From: Cymodocea nodosa
Lineage: Eukaryota; Streptophyta; Magnoliopsida; Alismatales; Cymodoceaceae
Assembly: GCA_036874045.1 (NCBI GenBank)
Contig: CM072344.1
Location: 5,366,501-5,430,500, forward strand
Direction of reading: 5' to 3'
DNA: 64,000 bases
In this document: one piece after another, positions 21,811 through 33,414 of the stretch
Layout of the letters: every line of letters begins with the position of its first letter
How positions within the stretch are numbered: the first letter of the stretch is position 1
Made by a program: the position numbers and the translations under genes
The notes under the pieces: model-generated
The model's database searches: none
Seen by the model: the letters and a program-made list of their open reading frames with translations, nothing else
What the model was told of the DNA's origin: nothing

Positions 21811-23435
21811 TGTTCAAGCTTTAATTTTGCCCATTTTTAATGAATTTTATAAGTAATTTTGCATGATATTATCTATCTATGGTGGATAAATGATATTAAT
21901 TATGGGTAATATAAGTCTTGAAATATAGTGCAATATAGAAATTTAATTAACAAGTGCATCCCCATTAGATATAATTTTACATATAACTCATTGATTTTAT
22001 TTTAAATGTCCTATCCTATGTTGGCTAACATCTCTTGGAGTTCAATTTCCATTAATTATAGGTAACACACATGTGGAAGGAGCTTATTGCAAAAGACAAA
22101 AAGAAGATGTAAATAATCAAAGTTGGTAGACTAAATTTTAAAGAAGTGGACATGCCAACACCTCATTGGCTCCCTTAGATCTATGGATTCTCATTGGAGG
22201 GTGATACACTCGATGTTGGAAGAGGTGGAATCGAGCGAGAAAAGCATGCGCGGAAGACGTACGCACGGAAGACATACGCGTGGAAGACGTGTGTCCGGGA
22301 GACAACGCACGCGAGAATTCGTTCGCTTGGTGGAGAGAATTATTTAAAGCCGGAAGAAATATCCGTGACCGAGAGTCCCACGACCGAGAGTCCCGCAATC
22401 GAGAGTTCTACGTTCGGGAGACAACGCACGCGAGAGGTGGAGACGCGGCTGAGCATTCGAGCATCCTTGTGGGAGTGAAAGCTCTTCCCAAGCTCTCTAA
22501 TAAAGCTCCATTGTGCAAGTTCCTCTACTACAAATTTTCAAAGCTCACCAAGGTAGTGACAGCCCTTGGAAAGTTTGTTTTATGGTAGTAGAGGAAAGCT
22601 AGAGGAGTTTGGTAGAGATACACTTCTTGTTTATGATGTCTTAGTAGGATTAAATGTGTGTACAAGTTTAATTACTGCATTGTTCTCTTAATTTCAGTTT
22701 ACATTCATTTGATTTGTTGGGACCATACATAGGGCTTTCACAAGAGTGGTCGACACCTATGTATGGTATACTTGGCACATATGAATGTGAAGTGTTGATT
22801 CAAGGAGAAGAAGAGGAGTATAAGAATTTGGAAGTATATTGTGTTGAATTTCTTCTTAATGAAGAACCTCTCATTTACCGTAGTTGTTAATTTTAATTTC
22901 AGTAGTTAGCTGAATTTGTTATACCTTATATTGATCACATTTTGTCCAAATCAATCTCCAAAAAGAATTTCTAATGCAAACAGTATAGTATAGTTCAGCT
23001 AGATTAGCAAATAGCATAGTTGCATGCATTTAGTATAAATTAGAATAGAGTAGCATAGCCTATTGAACCTTGTTGTTTTATTTTTCTTTCCTTAATATTG
23101 ATGCATTGATATCACTTCTGAAATCACGTGGAACTTGTGTGCATGTTATAATTGAATGAGTTGATAGATTTACAAGTAAAGAAATTGATTCACATCACCA
23201 TTTTCCACTACACATTGCCTTGAAATTGCATGATTTGTGAGCTTGTGTTAACTTTAATTATTCTACATTCACATGTCATTAATTTACTGAAGTATACCTA
23301 AGAGCTTGAAGAACAAGTTAAGTAATAGTTGATTAAGTCATAAACATAATCCTTGTGGAAGAATGACCTGTATTTGCCATGTACACCAAAAGAACTGTGC
23401 ACTTGCAGTAAAGCTTGAGCTAAAAATATAGCTCA
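21811..23435. mobile_element. 1625-bp insertion with 8-bp target duplication (non-autonomous DNA transposon candidate)
   Basis: ACAAGTAC at 21803-21810 is repeated at 23436-23443, and the RNase H frame joins correctly when one copy and the insert are removed. Eight bases fits hAT-type elements, not LTR elements (usually 4-6). The ends do not form a clear terminal inverted repeat: the left end is TGTTCAAGCTTTAATTTT, while the inverted right end is TGAGCTATATTTTTAGC and then CTCAAGCTTTACTGC, so only TCAAGCTTTA is shared, offset by 16 bases. The right end has a hairpin (TGAGCTA/TAGCTCA). The middle (22240-22460) is GC-rich with short tandem words such as GGAAGACGTACGC. A possible coding relic with GPYIGLSQEW...YGILGTYECEVL lies at about 22727-22880. 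No transposase was seen. Confidence 0.7.
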
Positions 23436-24019
23436 ACAAGTACCACTAGTGCTTTTTCTATCAGATTTGCTGCCTGCATAATCTGCATCACTATAGCCTG
23501 TTAAAATCAAACTACTATCAGCTGAGTAGAATACCAAGCTCTAGGTGCCTGTTTCAAACCATATAGAGCCTTTCTCAGTTTGTAGACATGATCCAGCTTG
23601 AGTTCATCTTCAAATCCAGGAGGTTGTTTAACAAACACTTCTTCTTGAAATTCTCCATTTAAGAAGGCACTTTTCACATCCATTTGAAACAATCTTATCT
23701 TCATACTACTTGCAAAGTCAAGCAACATTCTAATAGCTTCAATCTTGGCTACAGGAGCAAAAGTTTCTTCATAGTCAATACCTTCCTGCTGATTGTAGCC
23801 TTGTGCAACTAATCGAGCTTTATTTCTGAGAATGCTACATTCTTCATCTAATTTGTTTTTGAAAATCCATTTAGTTCCAATGATGGATTTTCCTGCAGGT
23901 TTTTCTATTAGTTCCCACACATTATTTTTCTGAAACTGATTTAATTCTTCTTGCATAGCCATTGTCCAATAGGTATCCTTACAAGCTTCATCTACTGATT
24001 TTGGCTCTATTTCTGACAC
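23436..24019 (-). pseudogene. pol: Element F reverse transcriptase with internal deletion, fused to RNase H start
   Basis: The minus strand carries [56 protein letters not shown] and [13 protein letters not shown]. It then jumps directly into the RNase H opening (LILTGYSDADYAGSKSDRKS) at about 23520. The RT catalytic YVDD segment is therefore deleted, and the join is followed by the 8-bp target duplication. Confidence 0.9.
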
Positions 24020-25536
24020 AAATGCACAAAAATTGCAGATATCTTGTGCTTTGCTTCTGGTTTGTACCCCTTTAGATATATTTCCAATAATTTGTTCCTC
24101 GGGATGATCAGATCTAAACTTCCAACTGTTATGATTCTAATATCTATGGTTGAGATTCTGGTCTAACCCTTGTGAATTGGTATTCTGCTTGCTTTTATCA
24201 TCTTCAAAGTATTCATTTTCACTATCATCATTAATCTTCAGCTTCTTGAAATTCTGGAACAGATCTTCATCAAACTGAACATTTATACTTTCCTCTACTC
24301 TTCTATCTTCAACAAAATATACTCTATAAGCTTTGCTTCTCGAGGAGTAACCAACAAGTATGGTAGGTTCAAACTTAGCATCAAACTTGTCTTTAGCATT
24401 TCCTGTATTTAAGACAACATTTGCATCTAAATGTCTTAAAATAGCCAACATTTGGAGTTTTATCGAACCAAATTTCAAAGGGTGTCTTATTCAATATGGA
24501 TCAAATGTGAGTTCTGTTGGAAATGTGACAAGCTGTTCCTACAGCTTCTGCCTAGAGAAATTTAGGTAGATCTGTGGCATTTAACATAGTTCTAGCCATT
24601 TCTTGTAATGTCCTATTTTTCCTTTCCACAACTCTATTTTGAGAAGGAGTTCTAGGACAAGAGAATTCATGCAAAATTCCAAATGAATTGCAGAGGTTTT
24701 CAAATTCACCTCCATGATCACTTCTAATTTTCTTCACTATTAGTTCCTTCTGATTTTGAACTCTTATGTAGAAATTCCTGAACTCATTGCAAGTTTCATT
24801 TTTATGTGTCAAAAATATCACCCAAGTTAATCTGGAGAAATCATCAACAATAACAAAGGTATATTTTCAACCCCTAAGACTTGATACTTGAGAAGGACCA
24901 AACAAATCTAGATGTAGCAGTTCTAATGGCCTTTTGGTGGAAACAACACTTTTGCTATGAAGAGCAGTTCTCTTCTGCTTCCCTAGCATACACTCACTAC
25001 ACACTCTATCCTTCTTAAAAGTGAGTTTAGGCAAACCCCTAACAAGATCACTTGTGGATAGCTTTCTGATATTCTTCATACTGATGTGACCAAGTCTTCT
25101 ATGCCACATCCAATCGTCTTCACAAGTTGCTACCAAACAGGAATTACTTGCAGAATTTTCACATGGAAAGTTTAATGTATATATTGAGCAATTTCTAATA
25201 CTAGTAAATTTTGTTTCATTTGTGGCAGGATCAATAATGTAGCAATTTTTAGCATTAAAAGAAACAGTATAGCCTTTATCACATAATTGTCCTACACTTA
25301 ACAAAATTTTGTTTTAATCCATTTACATGCAAGACATTCTCAATTATACCATTTTCAGATGTAATATTTCCTATTGCAGTTATTTTACACTTTTCATTAT
25401 TTCCAAACTTAACAAATCCTGAACTTAAGTTTTTAACTAAGTCAAGAAAGCTTTTTTTACCTATCATATGCTTTGAGCATCCACTGTCCACAATCCATTT
25501 AGTTGAACGTGCTTGAAACTCCTTGTCACCTTGCAA
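24020..25536 (-). pseudogene. pol: Element F protease and integrase (broken)
   Basis: Reading leftward from 25536: protease TKWIVDSGCSKHMIG, then GAG-pre-integrase (DDWMWHRRLGHISMKNIRKL, CSECMLGKQKR), then the integrase core with HLDLFGPSQ (D), IRSDHGGEFENL (D) and TPSQNRVVERKNRT (E). A frameshift lies near 25300; stops lie near 24866 and 24550 (again at the conserved Trp before AEAVG). The C-terminal part FEPTILVGYSSRSKAYRVYF marks the end of the integrase region. Confidence 0.9.
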
Positions 25537-26625
25537 ATTATACTGAAATTAAAGCTTTTAGTACCCACATCTTCTTGGGTCCAATCGAGTTAGTCCTTAA
25601 AACATTAAATCTATTGCCTCTTGGTAGCCACATATGACTTGATCTTTGTTTGATAGCAAATACAGTGGTGCCATCTCTATAAGATCGAATCACTCCACCA
25701 CAATAAGGTATTTCCTGTGGTGTAGCATACCCTAGGTCATATTTATTCCCATTTGATCATTGAGATCCTATTATTTTATTTAATCCTTTTTGTCCTTAAG
25801 TAAATTTACATATAGTATTTTTCAAATCTTATATAGTAGTTGATAGATTTTTATTTTCATCATTTAATTCACAGTTATCACAACTATACTTATCTAAATT
25901 TGATTTTAGATTCCTATTTTCAACAATAGTTGATTCTAATTCAGCAAATGAATTTTCTAAGCAATGATTTAATCTTTTAATTTCTTTCTTAAAATCTCTA
26001 CACTTCACATATAAATTATCTACAGTAGATAAAGACTATTTATGCCTAAATCATCATGCTCATTTTTTGAACTAGAGGAAGTAGAACATACCTCTTGTGC
26101 TGCAAAATAAACATTTGCTGCAACTTCTTCTTCAGAATCTGATGAACAGCTTGAAGAGCTACTGTCATCCCACGTAGCTTTGAGAGCCATCTTCTTTTTG
26201 TCCTTTAATCTCTTCTTCTTATCTCCTTGATCATCTTCTGTCTGAAATGGACAGAAGGTCTGTATGTACCATTGCCTTTTACATTTGAAACATGTAGGAA
26301 CAGTTTTTTTAGAGTAGCTAGGCTTATTCTTTTTCTTCATGAATTTTCTGAAATTTCTTGCCAGCAACATGATCTCATCATCATCTGAGCTTGGAACTTC
26401 TTCTGTAGATGGAAATGCTATTTCCTTTTTCTTTTCAACTTTCTTTTCAACAGTTCCTTCTTGCTTTTTCCAGTCCTTCATCTGAACTTCGTGGGCTAGA
26501 AGATTGCCCAACAATTCTTCAACTGTATAGTTGTTAAGATCCTTGGAATCTTAAATAGATGTGGACTTCTATTTCCACTCAACAGTTAAGCTCCTCAAGA
26601 TCTTCTGTACCTGTTCACGTGAAGA
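25537..26625 (-). pseudogene. gag: Element F gag, C-terminal part
   Basis: The minus strand continues gag from the piece at 39361-39815, across element G: EQVQKILRSLTVEWK, then LNNYTVEELLGNLLAHEVQM. The zinc knuckle region is degenerate (CFKCKRQWYIQTFC). The acidic segment TWDDSSSSSCSSDSEEE is shared with the other sireviruses. The tail near 25575 reads IGPKKMW, the family C-terminus. Several stops and shifts lie between 25560 and 26040. Confidence 0.82.
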
Positions 26626-26630
26626 GAACT

Positions 26631-28213
26631 TATTGAGTATTTTTGTTTTGATGATGTATGCTGAATGAAAATAATCATATTTGCTCAATTACTATTGCTT
26701 GTGAAAAGAAATTAAAATCATCAATTAATACAGAAAAAGCTTACTGATATAAATACTTGTCTGTATTGGATCTGAAGTTAATAACTAGTCATTTTGTTGC
26801 ATTAATTTCTCATTTAGCTAAACGTTAAGTTAACGTGTGTTTTTATTGAAAAGCTTGATATGTTTTAATGTTATATCTTCTGTATCATGAAAAGTGCACG
26901 TTTAGACAACTCGTTAAGTTAGAGTTTTGTTTGTATAGAGGTCACGTGAGAACTCGTTAAGTTAGAGGCTTAAAAGTTAAAATAGGTCACGTGATAACTC
27001 GTTAAGTTAGTGAGTAAAAGAAGAGACGAACTCGTTAAGTTAGTATTATACATGTGGTGAAATTATAAGTTACGAATGTTGTATTGTATCATGTGAGGTG
27101 CACATGTTTAACTCGTTAAGTTAACATAACTAAATGCGTTGAGTTGCTATATTGAACACTAAGGCAACGCGTTAGATTAGCATTATAAACTTAAGTTGTT
27201 ATTTTTGCACGTGGTAAAATTCTTATTATAAAAACATTTGTTTATTACTAGTTCGTTGAGTTATCATAACACAACGGAGATTGTTCGTTGAGATAGCATA
27301 ACACCACGGACTTAGTTCGTTGAGTTAGCTACAGTACTTGTCACGTGAAATGGCACATGAGGAACTCGTTAAGTTAGAAACGTTAAGTTATATATATACT
27401 TGTGTTACTCGTTTAGTTAACATTAAAGTAACGACTTCTTATTACATTGATGAAAAACTTTTGGATGAGAAAGTTTATTTTGTAGTAAATTTTTCAAAGA
27501 TCCAGGACTGATGATTAAAGAAAATTCGAAATATAAACGTGGGTTAGAACGTGTGTGTTTCGATGAAGGAAAAAGAAAAGACGTGGAGAAGTGGAAAACT
27601 AGTGGTGGTTAAACGTGAAGGATATGCATGAAATGAAGATATAGTATAAAAGGCATAGAATTCTCGTTGATCAATTTATCCTTGCACACAAAACGAAAAA
27701 TCTTTTCAAGGATTAAACCATCCCTACACACCAAAAGAAAAATCTTTTTCAGGGATCAAAAACACCTCTTCTCGAGGAAAATCTCTCAAGTGGAAGAAAG
27801 TTCAGTGAAGCATAAAAAGGTAAGATTTTCATCACTAAAGATTTGAAGTATCAGAAGAAAGCAAATTCGGTGAAGCATGAAAAGACAAGATATTCGTCAC
27901 TAATGAATTGCTGAAGAAGAAAAAGAAGAAGAAGAAAGATCTCAAACAGGGAGAAAAGTTTTAAATTCCGTAAATTAGTTTTCTCTATTTGTAGTTATGA
28001 AATTGTTTAGATGATACATGGTATCGAAATATAATTGCATCTACAATTTCTGAGGAGAATTGAATTGTATATTGTAATTGAAACCTTGAATAAAAATGAT
28101 TTTATGAAAACAATGTCTCGACTTGTTTTTGAGTTTTAAAGTTTCAATTATATTTCAGAAAATATTAAAAATACATAATTCACCCCCCTCTTGTGTAGTC
28201 ATACGATCCTACA
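26631..28213 (+). repeat. Element G 5' LTR with CTCGTTAAGTTAG array
   Basis: The proximal half (about 26910-27420) has about twelve copies of CTCGTTAAGTTAG or the related CGTTGAGTTA, some paired as dyads with TAACACAACG-type arms. Four CACGTG boxes lie at 26943, 26988, 27208 and 27342. A TATAAAAGGC box at about 27644 is the likely promoter core. The end is CGATCCTACA at 28213. Confidence 0.92.
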
Positions 28214-28413
28214 AGTGGTATTAGAGCTTTGTTAATAATCTTTGATATAAAATCGATACCAACTTATTTATTATCATTGCTTATTCTACCTTTCTTGTTT
28301 TTAAACAGAAATTAATATCTGACAATACGTTTAACTTTCTTGATTTAAGGCTCAAATTGTTTTAAAATTTTTAGACTATTTAAAATCAAATAGGTTGAAA
28401 AATCTAAGGTAAA
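28214..28413 (+). other. Element G primer-binding site and leader
   Basis: AGTGGTATTAGAGCTTTG starts right after the LTR and resembles the initiator Met tRNA primer site with one change (ATT for ATC). The 180-base leader to the gag ATG is non-coding. Confidence 0.88.
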
Positions 28414-30293
28414 ATGGCTACTGGAAATGGTAATTTTTCTTTATATGAAGGCCAAAATCTAAATTATCCTCCTTTATTTGATGGAATACATTTTGAATAT
28501 TGGAAATATAGGATGACTGTTTTTCTTCAAAGTATAGATCATAAGTTGTGGTTCATGATTTCTAAATCATATACTCCGTTAACTACCCTTTATAATACTT
28601 GGACAATTACTGAAAAAGAAAATGAAACTCTGAATGCTAACGGCTTAAATATTTTATTTTGTGCATTGAGTTATGAACAGTTCAGTAAAGTGTCGGCATA
28701 TAAATCTACTTATGAGGTGTGACATGCATTAAAAGTTTCACATGAAGGTACTTCTCAAGTTAAAGAGACAAAAATAAACATGTTGATTCATAAGTATGAA
28801 CTCTTTAAGATGCATGAAGACGAAAATATTTCTGAGATGTTTTCCAGATTTCTTGATATCATAAACTCTTTAAAATGTTTAGGAGAGAATTTTGAACAGA
28901 AGGATTTGGTGAGGAAAATTCTCAGATCCCTAAGTTCTAAATGGTCTCAAAAAGTAACATCAATTGAGGAATCACGAGATTTAAATGTTTATACTATGAA
29001 TGAACTTATAGGAAATTTAATAGCTTATGAAGTTCAATTAAATGAATTACTGAGTCACAACAAACTAAAAATGAAGAAAGAAGTAGCCTTCGAAATTAAT
29101 TCAGATTCTGATATATCTACTGATTCTGACGAGGATTTGATTTTGCTGACTAGGAAATTCAAGAAAGAATGGAAAGCTAGGAAACAGCAAAGGAACAAAA
29201 ATGATAAACCCTCAACGTCAAAATCATTGAATGACAAAAATTCTTCATCCAGAAAGTATGTATGTTACAACTGTAAGAAACCTAGACATCTTTCTTCAGA
29301 TTGTCCTATGAGGAAAAATGAAAAGCAAAGTAGGACAAATTAGAAGAAGACATCTCAGAAAACTTAGAAAAAGTTTTACAAGAAAAAGGCTTTGAAGGTC
29401 ACTTGGGATGACACGTCTGAAAAATTAAAGATAGAATCTGAAAATGAAATGTTGAGAAACAATATAAATGAACTTGAATTAGATATAGAAAAATTAAAAC
29501 TGAGAGAGCAAGATTTAAATTCTACCTTTGAGAAATGGAATTTAAGTCAAACTAAGTTAGACAAACTAACTAATACCCCTGCGGTGTCTTATAAATTTGG
29601 CTTAGGATTTGATTATCCTGAATCTCAAGCCAATAAAGGATTTATTAGTTGCAGTACAAGTAAATCTAAGACTAAAATTCCTTTTATTACGAAACAAGAT
29701 AATAAATATGTAGAAGTAGGTACTTCAAGGGATGAATCATGCAGTAATAATATAAATCAATGTGATTTGTCAAATTGTACTTCTAACATGACTATAAATG
29801 TTTCTAAAAATCTTGTTTCTTATTATAGAAATTCAGTTTCTAATGTTTCTAAAATTTCAGACAATCGTAGTAAACTAGAAATTCAAAAACCTGAGCATGT
29901 AATTCAATACACTGGTATTAGACCAATTACTCATTCTGCATGTGATAAAAAAAAAATTCTTTTGCAGAAAAAGATTTTGTATATACGGAAAGTGTTAATA
30001 CAAGTACAAAATCTTGGTATGAACTTACAAAAATGTATAAGCATGACCAAAATAAATTAACATCTGATAAAAATATGTTTGGTCTTGATTATACTACATC
30101 TGAAAATAAAAAGAATGATTGCAAAAGCAATAATGCTATATGTGAGTATGAAACTAATGATAAATCAATAGTACTTACAACTAATAAGAATATAAATGAT
30201 AATGTTAAACTATTTTTAAACCAAAAGAAGAAATATGCGTTTAATGAACTTGGTCCTCAACAACATTGGGTACCAAGAAAAAGTTTTTCTTAA
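28414..30293 (+). pseudogene. gag: Element G gag (broken)
   Basis: ATG 28414 begins MATGNGNFSLYEGQNL; the same start is in copy I. The capsid has FEYWKYRMTVFLQSIDHKLW. TGA at 28720-28722 replaces Trp (VWHALEVSHEG in H). The zinc knuckle CYNCKKPRHLSSDC (about 29260-29300) has Arg for the conserved Gly. TAG at 29341 follows. About 370 bases of the acidic linker present in H (47591-47908) are missing near 29410. A frameshift sits in the poly-A run near 29950. The tail ends QQHWVPRKSFS before TAA 30291-30293. Confidence 0.92.
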
Positions 30294-31800
30294 TTTGTGT
30301 TGTAGGAGGAAACAACATCAAAATGGATATTGGACAGTGGAGCATCAAGTCACATGACCGGACAAAAAAGTCTATTACAAAATTTTACAAACACCATGAA
30401 AGGAAGTGTAACATTTGGAAACAAAAGCAAAGATAAAATCATAGGTATGGGCAATGTTCAAATAACTCCTACTTGTGTTATTTCGAATGTACTATATGTA
30501 GAAAACCTAAGACTTAATTTACTGAGTGTCATAAAACTAACTAAAAATGGATATTATGTAGTGTTTGAAGATAATGTATGCAAAATAATTGATAAAAATA
30601 CAGATGAAATTAAGTTTATTGCTAAAAGAAAAGGTTCTGTATGTATTTTATCTGTACCTTCTGGTGCAGTTGATTTAAATTCATGTTTGCTAGCTGAAAC
30701 TAGTGATGCATATCTATGGCATAGAAGGATTGGGCATATAAATATCAGACTGTTACATAAACTATCTAGAAAACATTTAGTAAGAGGTTTACCAAAGATT
30801 AAATACTCAAAGAACTTTATGTGTGATGCATGTGAGTTAGGTAAACTTCACAAAAACTCTTTTAAATCCAAAACTGATATTTCAAGCAAGAGAGTCTTAG
30901 AACTTATACATATGGATCTATTTGGACCAACAAGAATCATGAGTCTTGGTGGTAAACGGTATGTATTTGTTTTAGTAGATGACTTCTCTAGATACACTTG
31001 GGTATATTTTCTAGCATCTAAGACAGAAGTTTTTGAAAAATTTAAAATGTTTTGCAATTTTGTTCAAAATGAGCAAAGTGTCTCTATTCAAAAACTTAGG
31101 AGTGATCATGGAACTGAATTTGATAATGATCAAATGGATAACTATTGTAATGAGGATGACATTAATCACAGATTTTCTTTTCCAAGAGCACCGTGTCAAA
31201 ATGGTGTTGTTGAGAGAAAGAATAGATCACTTCAAGAAATGGCCAGAACTATGTTAAATGAACATAAGTTACCTCAAAATCTTTAGGTTGAAGTAGTAAA
31301 TACAGCTTGTTATGTTATTAACAAAAGTCATTTAAGACCTCATGTTAATAAAACTCCTTTTGAAATTATGTTTAATAGGGTTCCAAAAATTTTCTATATG
31401 AAACCATTTGGCTGTAAGTGTTTTATTCTTAATACTAAGGATAAAAGGGATAAATTTCAAGCCAAATCGGATGAAGGAATTTTTGTAGGTTACTCCACTA
31501 GAAGTAAAGCATATAGAGTATATAACAAGACTTCTAGGACTATTGAAGAAACCCTCCACGTAAGCTTCAATGAAAATTTTCTTAGAGAACCTCAATCTAA
31601 AGCTGATAATGATGATATGATCAATTTTCCAAATGAGTTAGAGATCAATAGAGAGATTGATGATTTATTTGAGAAAATCAAAAATATGAACTTAAATGAT
31701 CAAACTAATGATGAAAGTGATGGACTTTCAGATGTTGATGAGAATATTGAGGAAAATCAAAGAAATTAGCGTTATTCTTTATTACATCCCATTACTCAAG
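30294..31800 (+). pseudogene. pol: Element G pol: protease and integrase
   Basis: This follows gag's TAA in the same frame. Protease: SKWILDSGASSHMTGQ (about 30315-30362), catalytic DSG intact. GAG-pre-integrase: YLWHRRIGHINIRLLHKLS and CDACELGKLHK. Integrase core: HMDLFGPT (D), LRSDHGTEFDN (D) and APCQNGVVERKN (E), all present. TAG codons at 30303-30305, 31284-31286 and 31767-31769 break it; the last two stand at Trp positions shared by relatives. The C-terminal region includes [17 protein letters not shown]. Confidence 0.93.
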
Positions 31801-33414
31801 TCATTGGTAATATTAATGAGGGAGTTAAAACTAGAGCTTCAGTAAATCTAAATAGTATGTGTATGTTTGTTTCTATGGTGGAACTAAGGAATATACAAGA
31901 AGCGTTATCTGATGAAAATTGGATAGTGGCAATGCAAGAAGAACTAAATCAATTCATCAGAAATGATGTATGGGAATTAGTCTCTCCACCAGAAAATCAG
32001 TCCATAATAGGTACAAAGTGGATCTTTAGAAACAAAACTAACGAAACTGGTCAAATTATAAGGAATAAAGCTAGATTAGTTGCACAAGGATATACACAAG
32101 AAGAAGGATTAGATCATGATGAAACAATTGCTCCTATGGCTAGGCTAGAAAGTATTAGAATATTATTGGCCTATGCTTGTTATATGGATTTTAAAATTAT
32201 ATCAAATGGATGTAAAGAGTGCATTTCTAAATGGTTTAATTAATGAAGAAGTCAATGTAAAACAACCACTTGGATTTGAAGATATTAAAAATCCTGACGT
32301 TGTGTATAAATTGAAGAAAGCCTTATATGGTTTGAAGCAAGCACCTAGATCATGGTATGAAAGATTGTCTACTTTTTTAATAGAAAAATGGTATATCATG
32401 GGAAAAGTGGATCATACTCTATTTATTAAGAGAGATGGTAAAGATCAGATTGTTGTTCAAATATACATGGATGATATAATCTTTGGAGCAACCTCTAATA
32501 AGTTGATAGAAATATTCTCTGAAGAGATGACTAATCAGTTTGAAATGAGTATGATAGGAGAACTTTCATATTTTCTAGGACTTCAAATTAAGCAAATGAA
32601 TAAAGGTATATTTTTAAATCAGGAAAAATATGCAGATGAAATGGTTAAGAAATTTAATTTTAATGATACAAGGATTCGAGGAACTCCTATGAGTACTACT
32701 TTAAAGTTAGATATTGATGACATAGGAAAATCTATAGATCAAAGAAAATACACAAGTATGATTGGTTCTTTACTTTATTTGACTGCTAGTAGACCTGATA
32801 TTATGTTTGCTATGTGTGTTTGTGCTAGATTTCAATCTAATCCTAAAGAATCACCCTTAATTGTAGTTAAAAGAATATTTAGATAGATACAAGGAACTAA
32901 AAATTTCGGACTGTATTATTCTAAGGATAGTTCAATAGATCTTATAGGATATACTGATGCTGATTATGCAAGATCTAAATCTGATAGAAAGAGTACCTGT
33001 GGCACATGTCAATTATTGGAAAATAATTTGGTGTCATGGTTTAGTAAAAATCAAAACTGTGTAGCAATTTCTACTACAGAAGCTAAATATGTTGCTACTG
33101 CACTATGCTGCACTCAGATTCTATAGATAAGGCAAACTTTAGAAGATTTTGGATTATCTTATGATATAACTGAGATTTATTGTGACAGTAGTTCTGTAAT
33201 AAATCTTTCCAAAAATCCTGTATTACATTCAAGAGCAAAGCATATAGAGGTTAGACATCATTTTCTAAGAGATAACGTAATTAAAGGAAAAATTAAATTA
33301 GAATTTGTGTCTAGTAAAAATCAATTAGCTGATATATTTACAAAACCTCTAGACGAAAATACATTCTGCAACATTAGATTAAATTTAGGTATTTGTAGGC
33401 TATGTGATGTGTAA
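31801..33414 (+). pseudogene. pol: Element G pol: reverse transcriptase and RNase H
   Basis: [67 protein letters not shown] and the catalytic box [11 protein letters not shown], where Met replaces the usual Val. One extra A near 32190 shifts the frame against copy I. RNase H: GYTDADYA, STTEAKYVATALCC (TEAEY in relatives) and SRAKHIEVRHHFLRD. TAG at 32884 and others near 33121 break it. The polyprotein would end at TAA 33412-33414 after GICRLCDV. Confidence 0.93.

Noticed and set aside
22194-22588. Two overlapping ORFs with repeated ARKTYA-like residues
   Set aside because: They arise from short GC-rich tandem repeats, have no recognisable domain and overlap in different frames; described as repeat DNA.
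21811-23435. Solo LTR of another retrotransposon (ends TG...CA)
   Set aside because: The flanking duplication is exactly 8 bp, too long for LTR integration, and no related LTR occurs in the window.
26910-27420. CRISPR-like array of CTCGTTAAGTTAG words
   Set aside because: Spacing is irregular, spacers are not unique sequences of equal length, and the array lies in a plant LTR.
29392-30060. Separate coiled-coil gene downstream of G gag
   Set aside because: It is in frame with gag and collinear with the gag tail of H (47591-46640).
28414-33414. Integrated plant pararetrovirus
   Set aside because: Gene order protease, integrase, RT, RNase H with flanking LTRs and target duplications is that of copia retrotransposons; no movement protein or coat protein was seen.
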